This document shows, piece by piece, positions 1 through 12,318 of a DNA stretch of 64,000 nucleotides (positions are counted from its first letter, which is position 1; every line of letters starts with the position of its first letter). The DNA comes from Apostichopus japonicus. Taxonomy: Eukaryota; Echinodermata; Holothuroidea; Aspidochirotida; Stichopodidae. Below the pieces are notes generated by a model. The model worked only from the letters and a program-made list of their open reading frames with translations, had not been told where the DNA came from and searched no databases. The DNA lies in assembly GCF_037975245.1 (NCBI RefSeq), contig NC_092563.1, positions 955,001-1,019,000 on the forward strand. The letters run 5' to 3'. The translations under genes were made by a program, and so were the position numbers.

Positions 1-558
1 GTCAATAGGTGTGACGTCCACGGTGCATCTCCAAACCGCCTCAATCGTGTCGTCTGTTTTCCCGGCTACAATAATATATGTAGGCTACAGTTAAGCATGG
101 GTGCATTCAAAAGTGCATGGTTGTACCTTTGAATTAATATAGACGGCAGCCTGATTAAGGATTCTTATCATTATTGCAGTGCGCGTGCGCGCTACATTAT
201 TGTCATTCCTGGCCAAGTGTGTATACGATACCTACATGACAGGACGTTGAAACTTACTAAGTTTCATAAAGTCTCTGGCACATTTGCAGTTTCAGAGGCT
301 AGCTGCGTAGCCAACTTATTCCGAGCCTGTCACGGCGCTCACAAGCGTCCTCACTTTGTACGTACCTGCATGACTATACTCCCTGGTGTGCTGTCCGCCA
401 AAAAAAAAAAAAAAAAACCACCATGAACAACCGAAAAGTTCTTCCCTATACGACACGCAGTACAATCAGGGAGTTGTTATGGAACAACTCCCTGGTACAA
501 TACTGCGTATTTTCAGGCAAACGGCAGTTCTAATTTTATTTTTATTTTCTCTTTTCAG
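1..558. other. Intron or upstream sequence of the LIM gene
   Basis: No exon is recognisable here. The stretch contains an alternating purine-pyrimidine run (GCGCGTGCGCGC, about 180-191), a poly(A) tract at 400-417 and a short perfect hairpin at 467-494. Confidence 0.5.
467..494. repeat. Short perfect hairpin, CAGGGAGTTGTT arm
   Basis: The arms CAGGGAGTTGTT and AACAACTCCCTG are separated by the 4-nt loop ATGG. A related hairpin with the CAGGGAGCTG arm is at 55431-55465, which suggests a dispersed short palindromic repeat. Confidence 0.6.
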
Positions 559-644
559 TGGACGATTCGTCAGCATTCGCGATAACATGATCCACAACGA
601 ATGTTTTACGTGTGCCGTGTGCAACATTAACATAAAAGGAAAAG
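559..644 (+). CDS. LIM gene, penultimate coding exon
   Basis: This exon encodes [20 protein letters not shown] and then CNINIKGK. It carries the His and Cys ligands of the LIM zinc sites. It is flanked by TTTTCAG at its start and GTAAAA at its end. Confidence 0.78.
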
Positions 645-811
645 GTAAAAAAAAAATAACACAATTCAAGTTTAAACTATATAGACCAGTTTGCTCGGCT
701 GGTAGAGCGCTGGGCTTGTAACCCAGAGGTTAGGTGGTTCGAACCCCCGTTGTAGTCATACATTTTTTCCGCTTTTTTCCATGGTTTTAAGTTGGCAGAG
801 TCTCGAAGTAT

Positions 812-887
<76 letters not shown>

Positions 888-1602
888 CTCATAAATAAAC
901 GTAGTATCGCAGAGGCTGTGGTACTATGTTAATTCACGAGGTACAAGATATTTATATGAGTCATGGTAGTTAGAATACGTTTTTCATGCAACACATGGGG
1001 AGGGGATGGGAAAGGGTTGCACATATAATATGGAAACGTTAAGGTAGCTTCAAAATGTTAAGATCTTTTCATAAATACAGTAGAACAATTTTCAAGATAC
1101 TGACTCGATAGTTCAGTTAATATTTTATTTCCACATTTAACGTATTTTACAACAAGTTACCCATTTAAGCATATCTTGTTTGACGAAACTGTTGACCACG
1201 ATCCTGTGCTGTGAGTATACTATAAGTATACCGGTAACGCTATATGGACCAATTTGTGAACCCCATAACGATCAAGAAATTCAGTTGGTTATATTGCCAT
1301 ATGCTTCTCACTCACTATAGGCTGCATGTCAAAATTGATCCCTACCACTATTTGGTTTCTATTCGAAATTCATTTGATATCCATTTTTTGCTTTTGTTTA
1401 ATCTACCCGTCTCCGAGCGGATACATGAATCCGTGGACCCTCTGTCTCGGCTGATAGGTATTCGGTAATAATGCCTTAATATTTCATTTTTTTTCTAGCT
1501 GGTACTGTGACGTCATCTCTTTTCTCTCCCCCTCCTACAGGTTACTTTGAAGCTAATCGAGACTTTTACTGCAAGAAACACAATCCTGTGGACCTGCAGT
1601 AA
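559..1602 (+). CDS. LIM-domain protein, last two coding exons (PDZ-LIM/ALP-Enigma-like), 5' part outside the window
   Basis: The exons are 559-644 and 1541-1602. The first follows a pyrimidine-rich acceptor ending CAG at 558 and ends at a GT donor at 645. The second follows CAG at 1540 and ends with TAA at 1600-1602. The junction is phase 1 and completes a glycine codon. The peptide contains H-x2-C-x2-C-x2-C ([10 protein letters not shown]), then 17 residues, then C-x2-H (CKKH). That is the second half of a LIM domain: the end of zinc finger one and all of finger two. Family knowledge: the [15 protein letters not shown] pattern close to the C-terminus resembles the terminal LIM of PDZ-LIM actin-associated proteins. 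Other LIM proteins remain possible because the upstream exons are not visible. The upstream exon must end in phase 2. Confidence 0.8.
684..812 (+). mobile_element. tRNA-derived SINE with a Thr(TGT)-like tRNA head
   Basis: An A-box-like segment (TGCTCGGCTGGTAGAGC) and a B box (GGTTCGAACCC at 736-746) flank a perfect 5-bp anticodon stem (CTGGG/CCCAG) whose loop reads CTTGTAA, anticodon TGT. The 684-757 segment has mismatches in the acceptor and T stems, so it is unlikely to be a working tRNA. About 50 nt of non-tRNA sequence follow and run directly into a (TA)n tract, as in a SINE tail. It lies in the last intron of the LIM gene. Alternative reading: an isolated tRNA pseudogene. Confidence 0.6.
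809..884. repeat. (TA)n microsatellite
   Basis: About 75 nt of nearly pure TA repeat with one AA interruption, directly behind the SINE-like element. Confidence 0.95.
1541..1602 (+). CDS. LIM gene, last coding exon
   Basis: The exon encodes [20 protein letters not shown] followed by a stop. It supplies the last Cys and His ligands of the LIM domain. The acceptor is CTCCTACAG. Confidence 0.8.
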
Positions 1603-2423
1603 CATGAGCTCATCCTGAATGATCATTTCTCCTTAGCAACGAATTCACCTTTGACCTACGTGGACGCAGCATCACATGACTATAGAAGGGACAGAAAACA
1701 CGATTGAATTACGTGGAAGTATCTGCTGCTTTGGTTATTATAAATGTGAAGAGAAAAATAATTATCGATCATCTGCCATCATTTCTTTACCATTTCTTGA
1801 ATCGCAAAATGAAGTGTTGGTGAGTTCTGCTTACGTGTCCTGCATGAAACTTAAAACACATTCATACCACTCAAGATAACGTGCATTTTACTATAGTGCT
1901 AACAGCTTTATACAAGTTCAGATCCAGCCAAACTTAATATTTGATAATGACGCAATTGGCTAAATTAAGAAAGTCAGATGTCCGGAAGATAAACAAAATA
2001 ACAAACGGTGTTAACTTCTTGCACGTGTACGTGTTATTGTCCTTATATAGTCACGTGATGTTTCGTCCACCGTTAGGTTCGATACCGTTCGTCATTTTGT
2101 TATGATCTTCTACACCTCTGACGTGTCTTTCAGTTACCCCGTCCTACCCCCCCCCCGCCCCACCCTATACACGATATAGTGTGACATCCAATCCCAACTC
2201 TAGGTTATCTAATCGTTTCCTTTTACATGCCTGGGGTTTCAGTAAAATTGAGTTAACACTGTCGGTACAAAATAGCTCCATACCAAAAAGTGGCAGATGA
2301 TCGATAACTCATGCCTCGCATTTTATGATGGCCAGAGTACAGCACACATAAAACATTTATGTATTTTTCTTTATTTTTAATACATTTCATTAAAGTTGTT
2401 TACTGATATACAGCATCACAGTA

Positions 2424-2429
2424 AATAAA
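2424..2429 (+). terminator. Candidate polyadenylation signal of the LIM gene
   Basis: AATAAA lies about 820 nt after the LIM stop codon. Another AATAAA near 3270 is an alternative. The choice cannot be made without transcript ends. Confidence 0.3.
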
Positions 2430-5400
2430 ATGCAGTTCAATTTGGAAAGTCTTATACACCATCGATCTTTTCTTATATGATTTAAACATTTTTTTCCATC
2501 TCAGTGAATTTGATGTAATTTAGTTTTTAGTATATTTCTGTAGTATGGTGTTGTTAGTAGTATTTTATAAGTATGCGTAGATAGTACATATTCCCGTGAA
2601 ATGAACTCAACCAGGACATATAATGAAGTGTTATGATAAATATTTGTTTATGTTGGGAAACCAAACAAACTTAGCTGACTTTCCACGTGATTGACGCCCA
2701 CTTAATGTTTTCTTTCCGGGTATACAGGCTATGTAGTCTCCATGCATGTACATCACAATGTTGAATTATTATACTGTTTGGAGGATTTCAACCTGCGTGC
2801 TAATTGAAAAAACATCTCTTAGACAGTGCTCATCATGTTTATGTTTTCTGTTCATTAGTATTATTTGTATTATTTCAAAGAAAGTACATAATTGAAAACT
2901 AGATCTATAGTCTATTATTCTCGACATATGCAGTCGATATTCTCATCACAATAACCTGTATATGCTTCATGGATTATATCTCAGTTTTTCCCTACATTTT
3001 TAGTAATAACCATGAGGAATTAGACTGCTCGAGTTAAAAAAGTTGAGGTTTCAGAGAATCAGTTCATAAATTGCTTCATACTATAGTTATTATTCCTATG
3101 ATAGAGCATGTCCCTGTTTACACGGTATAGTACAGCTCAATGTGAGTATCCCGCGAAGTATGATAAATGCCTCCACTGCTTCGACCGTGTAATAAGGAGA
3201 GATGCTGATAGTAAAACGCCAAGCCACGCATAACTGCACTGCAGGATGTATGTAACGAATATCATGAAAATAAATATGTTTTGCAGCAAAATATGAACGG
3301 TAAGCAGCACGACATTATTTTCAATTCAACTTTAGCATGTTTGCTCATAACACGTCTGGCGGCATTACGTCATTTTTTATAGTTTTATTTGTTTTTTGTG
3401 CAGTCATGTTTTCTGTAGTATTAGCATTGTGTGGCATCATTCCCGTCTGCTGTCAATCAACCGTAGAGCAGATGGATGTTTGTCAAGACCTACCGTAACT
3501 CCGCAAATAGTCACAAGGTTAGTCCCAAAATAGTATGTTCATGACTATAACCGGCGGTTATTGATTCTCACAATTCAAAGGTTTTCTTCTATAAATTTCA
3601 TTCATACATTTTGGCACCGGTCACTTGACAATTTAGGTGAGGGTCGGAGTCGACCGAAGGAGTTAACGTCAACAACAAGTTAGCAATCTGCTCGCTAATA
3701 AAAAGTACAAAATTCTGTTAAACAAACGTGTCGAAATGGAAACCACACTTAGGACAACAACAAAAATCTTCTTTTATATACGCATCGTATACTACGTGTG
3801 ACGCAATTGAAACGCCGACTTTAGAAGTACCGTGCGCGGGAACACGCCATCTCAATTTATACGCGTCTTGCAGTTAGACATCTTTGACGGATTCACACAT
3901 GCGAAGAATCATAAGATTTGCCAGGTTGTTGCATAGCTAGCTTAGAATAGCGTTACTCCATTAAACATGTCTTTCGCTTGAATTCATCACCAGCCTGCTC
4001 TCACTATAGAATTAATTTATCTTTGTGAATACAAAAAACTGATATCGACTACTGTGATATAGTAAAGTTGAAACGTAATAATGATATTTCATGAATATTA
4101 AACAGACGACCAGCCAGTTGGGACACTTTTCGAAATGCTATATTACCACTGTATACTATCCTGTCGTATCATCGTACAAAGCACTCGTACTGACAGTATA
4201 AACAGTTCCTAACCTTTATCTAATGGAAACAGGATCATGTTATACTGCTAGTACGTATGCTTTTAAGCAGGACATGAAAATACAGTACATTATTATCCCA
4301 ACTCGGTGAAACGACTATTTTCTATCTTGAATCCTATTGGCCAATTGTCAACGGCCATAGTCTGTCAATGCTATCTGCAGCTCACCATATATGCACGTCA
4401 GTACTATGGCGGACAATCTGTACTGGATCACGTGGAATAAATCGGTATGTCAATTTAAATCGACCTATAGCAGAATATAAGTCGATTTTTATCGGTTTCA
4501 TTCACTATGTATCAATTTAAACCGACCTCTATTCAGTTTAAATCGACGTGTTCCAAGTTAAGTAGAGATATCATTGATTTCCCTCATTAACTTATTCAAT
4601 ATCAACGATTTCGAGAATGATGGACAGCTCTGAGGTTATCAATGGCTTACTACATTCACGTCAACATAAACAACCATGCACAAGTCTTCTGTGAAGGGAA
4701 ACTTGGAATATCTGGAAACCTATAGAGTGCTCAATCGTTCTCGAATTTCTTGATCTTAAACATGCCAATGAGGTAATCGATGATGTATCGACTTGAAGGT
4801 AGCGATTAATAGCGTCGTCGCGGTTTACCGCGGTATACTGACTGTGAGTACTGTGAATCCCTGAATGCGTGCATTTAAGTCAATTTTAGTTCCATTAAGT
4901 TTTTTTGTTTTAACAATTAATGAGACTATATAAAAAACTTAACAGGAAATCAAGCATTTTATGACCATATTTGGTGCAAAATTTTAAAACAAAATATCAA
5001 TTGAAAGTTAAAACGTTTAAAAGTTGTTCTTTATGGAATTAGGAAGCTATATACCATTGATGCTTCTGTGTAAAGATGTTATTAAAACATATCAAGTAAA
5101 AACTATCAACGATGCATACTTTCTCTGTCTTTTTCTTCTGTTTCTCCTGTTTCTACCGTTTTATTCTTTTATAGAATTTTCGTGTTCCCTTTATTTGTAA
5201 ATTAAACACCTCTTTTATCGGAAACGCCATACGAAATCTCGATTTACCATCACATACAACCCTTTCTTTCACTTCACCTTTCCAATTCAGTTTCAAAATC
5301 TTTCCGGGCCATCCGGGTGGACACATTGTAACTATTTGTAACATGTATACCGTTGGCCTGCATGTGGATTTCCTCGACGTTAGAATAATTTCAAATTCTG

Positions 5401-6462
5401 AAGACGAATTTGAAATTTCGCGTATTTACAGCAGCTTTATTTTTCCGGAATGTTCAGCTGTGTCTTCATAAATATGCAAATGTAACAGATTGTAACCGTT
5501 TGATATATCATATAGAGTATAGACATAAGGCTTATAAGTTGTTTCATGAACTTAGTTCCCACACTCCCCAAATCATCCAAATATATTCGACAACAAGCAC
5601 GGTATGTCATGTACGTATATATCATGTCTAAATTAGGGGTGGCAATTTCACACAGAGTATGTAGTCTAAGCACAACATTGCGTTAAGAGATACTTATGTA
5701 GACTTAATTTATAGTCTAATTATGCATCAAAGGCACAATTTGACATCTAAACCTATATTATTTGGGGGGGGGGGTGGGGAGTCGGCTTGAACGACCTCAT
5801 ATGGTGCCGCACCCGTCTTCTGTAAAATCCTTTATATGCCTCTGGCCCTTCCATAAAAGTTCATGTCCGTACCTAAATCAGTCGAGGGGGAGGGGGGTGG
5901 GGTTGAATCCCCCCCCCCAACTTTGAAATCCTGCATACGCCTAGTAGCACGTATAGACAATCAAATCATATATAGTCGATTTTTTTCCAGGTATTTCTCA
6001 CATGGATATTCATTAAGAAATGTTTGTTTTGTTTGCTATGCATTACTTCAAGACAAATCTTCGTCAACTATTTCACTCGATGACACTAAAACATCCTTTT
6101 AGATTATTTCACTAAGATATTCTTGCTAAGCGAGTCGTACTAAATCCAACTCGATCCTCAATATTTCGTCGTCCCAAACTTTTTTCCAGAGCATGTATTT
6201 GATGCAAAACTTACATTTTAAAAGCTCACAATAATGCTCCGCCCCCACCCCACAGGCCCCCGCAAACCTCGTGTGTCTGAGCCCTCCTGAATATCTGGGG
6301 ATAATTCTGGGAGTCAGAATACTCAAGTTGTACTTAGAACAGAAGGTAAGTCAACTCCAATTAATGTCGGGAAGGTATTTATCCCTTTAAATCAGGCAAT
6401 ATTGTTGTCCATAAAAAAAATATATATATATTAACGGACAGACAACCCGAATTATCATCTTT

Positions 6463-6578
<116 letters not shown>

Positions 6579-7133
6579 GATGACAGATATTGTGGTGATG
6601 AATAATTCCCCAACTAACAGCTAGAAAACTCTCTAGTGGGAGATATCCTATAGTCGTGTCTGGAGCTGTTATTTTGTAAATCTGTGATGTCACATACTGC
6701 CACTGGGATCTGAAACACCGATTCTGTTCATGTTTTAAAGTAGAATGTTAACAGGGTGTGGACAATTTGAGACTGAAATCAATGCTATATCATAAAAATC
6801 ACGCGAAGAGCTTCATTAATTAAAGATTCAACTTTTGCCAATCCCATATCCAGTATAGAAAATAACCATTGTCATAAATACAGAAAAACGTAAAATATTG
6901 AATGACATATGGCTCGTTGATGTCATATTTAGACTTGATCAAGAGTGTGAAACATTATGTGTGAAGGGAACATTAAATCTGTGATATCTCCCAAATGCGA
7001 CGATGCGATTTGTCTTAGTTGTTTAGATGGAAGTTGTTCAAGACATTTAACTTCATCTCATGTTTAGACCAATGATGATGGCTGTGATTGCGTCTCCTTT
7101 TATAATGTTATAGTATCATACAACTATAGTACT

Positions 7134-7501
7134 CAGTGGCGTAGGAAGGTACTTTTGAGTTGGGGGGCTGAAGACTGATGGCCGGCCTGGGGGAGGGGTC
7201 TAAGGGGAGGGGTTTCCCCCTCCCCCTTTGGATTTTTTTTGCATTTCCAGGTGGCCTCAGATGCAATTTGGTGCAATATAGCACACTTCAACACCAACTC
7301 CATTTTGTAAACTTAATTTTGTATTTTCACCTGGCCTTAGATGCAATTTGGTGCTCCAAATGAGCTTTTTTTTCTCATTTGGAAATGAAAAAGGGGTTTT
7401 CTGACTTGCGAAGTGGGGGGCGGAATGATACTTCCGCCCCTCCACATTTTTCACTGGGGGGGGGGGCTGGCGCCCCCAGCCCCCCGGTTCCTACGCCCTT
7501 G
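7134..7501. mobile_element. Non-autonomous hAT-type DNA transposon (MITE)
   Basis: The element has imperfect terminal inverted repeats: CAGTGGCGTAGGAA on the left and TTCCTACGCCCTTG on the right. Both ends are flanked by the same 8-bp duplication ATAGTACT (7126-7133 and 7502-7509). An 8-bp duplication and CAGTGGCG-type ends are typical of hAT elements. The 368-bp body is rich in G and C runs and has no transposase frame. Confidence 0.88.
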
Positions 7502-7509
7502 ATAGTACT

Positions 7510-10500
7510 GAAATAAAGGTGTGGCACCCCATTAATTGTTCCATTGGCTTAGGCCTATACACTTTAACTCGTCACTTTCAAGACATGACAAAGCATGAGA
7601 TTGAAGTTTTCAACTGGCATATCCTATACCCACCACATTATATAGCTGAGATCTTGGCCTATCAAAGCCTTGCAAGTTTCCATATCCCGACCGTTTAGAT
7701 TTTGAGCTAGAAGAGGAGCAAGTTTAGCATACTAAACCCCAACCCTTCCATTTGATCACTCGGAGTAATATCAACATTTAACCAAAGATTAACTAAAGTG
7801 GTTTATATCAGCTTCAGGCCTCCCTATTTTCACACCATCTATACTTTATATTATGCCCTTTCAAATAAAGACAGAAAGAAACCATGTTGGTAAAGTGATT
7901 ATATGCTTATACGTTATACAAGCATTACATTAGGTTGTTTCTTCGAAAATGGTTAACTTTTCGATCGGATGTACACTACTTGAATTGTGGTGTGGTACCT
8001 ATAAATACAATTAAACAATAAAGAAAAGGCGCCCTCACTTTCTGAAAGAAAAAAAAAAAGCTTTTGGCACAGAGACTGAAGAATAGTTTATGTTGTTCTC
8101 TTCAATAGTGTTAACGAAGAACATGTTGCTTAAACGTCGGTGTTAAATATGCAATGTGAGGCTAGGCGAGCACATAGTAACCAATAAACAAACTGTATGC
8201 CAGCATGTGATAAAAAATGTTTTATGAAGAACCAACTCCTCCAAATGTAGAGTCTACTCAGCTATAAAATTCTTGTTCCATGTGGAAGGAATATAACGAC
8301 GGGATTGATGTTCATTTGTCAACACATGGCTGAAGATTTCAACTATAGTCTCATAATATCAAAACACACACACACACACACATACACTAGGAAAATAAAG
8401 GTTATACGTTCCTATCCATCAACCATCAGTTGGGTGAATTGCCGAGCCACTAGATTGACATTCACAATGGTCTACCCGGCCAGACCTAGTAAATTTCATT
8501 AACTGCTTGAAAGAGTATTTATATCAGGAATATATCTTGGGGGGGGGGGGGTGGTATGTCACGATAACAATATAGCTTCCTGAAAAAATGTCTAAGATGT
8601 TTAGGGAATGACCAAATTATGACAAAATTGTGGTATTTGCAAAACTATGATCGTCTTTGCTGTTCTCAGTAATTGATTCATCCCCTTGTACAACAATGTC
8701 TGACAATGAAGTTGAGTTTTCTCTTAAAGTGAACCTTCTTTTACCTTAGTTGACCATTCACCTATTCGCTCATCACAGAAGGAATGTAGATGATCACAAG
8801 GATCACATCGGACACGCTTCAAATGTCACGTGACACGCTTATCCATCAAGGTTACCTACAATCGTGGTTAACTTTTGTCGGGAATTTAACCTTGCTTTGA
8901 CCTTAGTTTACTCCCGATGACCTTTCGAAGTCAATGAGTAGTCGTCAAACATGTTTAGTCATAACGGATCAACTAGGCCTATATATGTTGAGAATATAAA
9001 CCACATTTTTGACCGAAAATCAGCAAGTTCCTTTATGAAAGCACTGGCCGAACAATATTGAAATATCTAATTCCTGCATTATAAATGTATAAAACGTTGT
9101 GAATATACAGAGTAGGCATAGCCTGGTATCGGATATAAGAATGACATCAATATACGTCATGAATGTAGGCCTATGGGCTTTGATTAAATGTAGAACGCTG
9201 AATGTGTAATCACATTCCAGATTCCTTGAAAACTTCTTTGTTTACGTCTGCTACATTTTAATCAGAGACATTAAATCACATTGATATGAATAAGTAATAT
9301 ATATGTATTGTTCAATGTGGGCTGTGGCAGGTGAATGGATAGGTCAAGTTACCAAACTACAATGGAATGTGATTGCAAGCACGGGACTCAATTACAAAAG
9401 CCGTCTGCTTTTATAATTCATGTATCTTTGTTTATACCGTACATGTGTGTTGTGTATGTTGTGGGTGACATTTATACCAACATATTACCCGTTACCCAGA
9501 ATGTTTTAATTGTCTATACTATTCCATGCATTGTCTACGAGGTTAGGCATACAAGTACCGTATATTCTGAAATAGACGGCAAAACAATGCAAGAAGTTTC
9601 ATCTATAGAAATGGAATGTTTGAAAATAAAGTTTTTTTCCACAAACCAAATCACTACACGCAGGCCTGGGCATGCAACGTGTACCGTTAGGAATATGCCA
9701 GAGGGGGGGGGGGGGTGGGGGCGGTCAACTAGTAGCCTACATTGGTTCATTGTGAGCCATTCATTTCTTTCGCAACGAAACATCATACGGCCACAATATT
9801 AAACCATAATATTTGAAGACAAAATCATAAACAGTAAATTATTCCAAAAGTACACACACCACATTTTATTGAATGATGCAACTCAGTGCTAATCAACTCG
9901 GTTTCACGATTCATTCACGTTTACACGTGACAAACGTTTCTTAGACTTGAAATGTAAGGCGCAATCGTTCAACATATTATTCACATATATATTCATATAA
10001 TTTAGTTTCCTCAGAGAGATTTACGGAATGTTCCGCCCTGACCTCCTCCCCCCCCCCTCCCGTCTGCCTTCGTCCCCTGCATTTCTATGTACACTGTGTA
10101 ACCCAAACATATGTCTCGTCTCGTTTTTTTGATTGCTATTATATGTATCCGGCCGTTTAGTTCAGCTGAACTTTGGCTGACGCAATCATTGACTATATGG
10201 TACGGGCAACAACAAACAGATGTACGCTACAGAGCCGTCGTAGTTTCTTTCAATATGTTTCCGTCCCTAAATTCATGAGTAGAACGAAAGAATTGGGGCT
10301 TGTGTGGTTAAAATAAGCCATATGAAAGTGCATAAGTTTATTGAGACTAAGTACACAGGCAAAATCGACGTATACTGTCAACGTAAAACAATTTACTACT
10401 TCGTAGTACTGCATTTCATACGATTACACCTACTTGGTACACTCACTTCATATGATTACACCTACTTGGTATGGATGCTAATACTGGTCGTCTTGTTAAA

Positions 10501-11704
10501 ATAATTTGTGTAGTAAATTGAAGAAATAAGCAACAAATAAAGCGAACATTAAGCAATTAGTAATTAAACATCATGAAGATAAACCCTAAAAACTTACAAT
10601 GGTAATTTATTAGTAAGTTAGGGAAAAAAGGAAGGAAATTATTATTTTCTTGAGGTATCCGTAGTATGGCAACGAGCCAAGTTAATGCATGCAAAATCCG
10701 GCCGGCTAGATGAATGACTAAATTTGAACGAGCCAAAAGATCCGCGTGTCCAAGGTAGTACGACTAAACCATTCAAGTATCCTAGCAAACTTCTCTGATT
10801 TTGTATCCATTGTACGACGGTAAGAAAGTACATTATTTTGCTCTTAACTGCACTGTGTAATGATACGCTAGAACTCGAATGGATAAATTGTTTTCAATTT
10901 GTTTCGATTGCTTTGATGGGCTTTGTCGACGCTAGTTTGTTTATGTTTATGTATACGTTAGTGTGTTGTGGAAATTCTTCTGCACGTGGGTATTTGCAGT
11001 AACTAGAAAACTACAAGTAGTAGTATGATATGCCTGTTTTCAAAACTACTATTAATCGTCATCTGCGTTTGAAATTTATATTCAACACTTTTGCATTCGA
11101 TTAGTAAGCGTGTTTAGATTACTTAGTTTCTGTTCATATATTTTACATGGCTATGAAAATTAGAAAGCAGGTCTCGTCTCGTACTAAAATAATGCATAAC
11201 GTAGTAAGGAGTGTTTTGGCTGATGTAATACCGTGCATATGGTCGGTCTAGCGATGTGATACGTAGTCGGATCCGTGTCTATATTTAGCACAGTAAAGTA
11301 TATTGTAAAATCAAATCACGCCTATTGTGGGGGAAGGTCCATTACCACAGACAACAGATCATAATGCAGGCCTCATATTATAATTGTGTACATGAAGCTG
11401 CAATTGTTGAGCACACATTTGAAATGCCCTTTTTTGTATTTGTATTGTAATAGGTAATTTCTGCAACTATTGTTAGCAATAACATGCACTTAACATATAT
11501 ATTTATTTTGGAAAGAGTGAGGGTATGCGACTGTTACTTGGTAGGCCTACAGGCAAGAATTAACCTCTATATAGGTTTCCACAATAGTTATCCTTTTAAT
11601 TTGTTAAATTCTCCCAGTATCAAACATACTGTAATACTGTATTATTACTGTATTAAATTAGTTAATTGAATAAGTTCTGACTGTATTATATTTTCTCTCT
11701 ACAG
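7510..11704. other. Intergenic region upstream of the SLC7 gene
   Basis: It contains a short (CA)n tract at 8364-8382, G runs near 8539 and 9703, one 155-codon ORF at 9335-9802 without recognisable domains, and a 25-bp direct repeat at 10417-10471. I found no promoter signature. The SLC7 first exon is probably non-coding and could lie anywhere here. Confidence 0.5.
9335..9802 (+). other. Unassigned 155-codon open reading frame
   Basis: It starts with ATG at 9335. The product has one or two hydrophobic stretches (about residues 27-60) and a glycine run caused by a poly(G) tract. I see no splice sites or family motif. It is long for a chance frame in AT-rich DNA, but the homopolymer run and low complexity argue against a real gene. 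Confidence 0.12.
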
Positions 11705-12318
11705 GATTCACAGCTGTAATGTAAGATTCCTTGAAGGTGAACCACTTGCAACATACAGCTATAACAAGAAAGGTGTACGTTTTAATTGATTTCCGATCGA
11801 AAGAACAGTTTAAAGATATTTGATAGAAGATACTGTAAACAAAACGAAAGAAATGGCTGAAAAAGCGGATAATCCGCAAGCATCTGCTTCAACTAAAAAC
11901 GATGATTTGGTCACCTTAAAACCTAAAATATCCCTCTTCAATGGGGTAACTATCATTGTGGGGGTCATCATTGGCTCTGGTATTTTCATTTCCCCCGGAC
12001 TTGTCCTGAAGGAAACAGGGTCGGTAGGGAGTGCTATGCTGGTGTGGGTGTTTTGTGGAGTATTTTCCATGGTTGGTGCGCTGTGCTATGGAGAACTGGG
12101 TACAATGATCACCATGTCCGGAGGGGACTACGCATACATTTACCAGGCCTTCGGATCTCTGCCTGCATTTTTGCTGCTATGGGTTACGGTTGTCGTCATT
12201 AGACCGACTGCCCAAGCTGTGGTTGCCCTCACCTTTGGCAATTACCTCCTGCAACCTTTCTTCCCCGATTGCGAACCTCCACTACAAGCAGCTAAACTTT
12301 TGGCTGCTCTCTGCATTA
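11705..12318 (+). CDS. SLC7 exon with 5' UTR (11705-11852) and coding exon 1
   Basis: A strong acceptor (TTCTCTCTACAG) ends at 11704, so a non-coding first exon probably exists upstream. Translation starts at 11853. Residues 1-155 cover the short acidic N-terminal tail, helices 1-3 and the loop with Cys140. The exon ends in phase 1 before GTAAGT. Confidence 0.9.

Noticed and set aside
684-757. Functional tRNA-Thr gene
   Set aside because: Acceptor and T stems contain mismatches and the segment continues into a SINE-like body.
11820-11852. N-terminal extension of the SLC7 frame upstream of ATG 11853
   Set aside because: The extension begins at a TTG codon. The ATG at 11853 has a good context and gives the usual family start.
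11810-12070. 86-codon minus-strand frame
   Set aside because: Antisense shadow of SLC7 coding exon 1.
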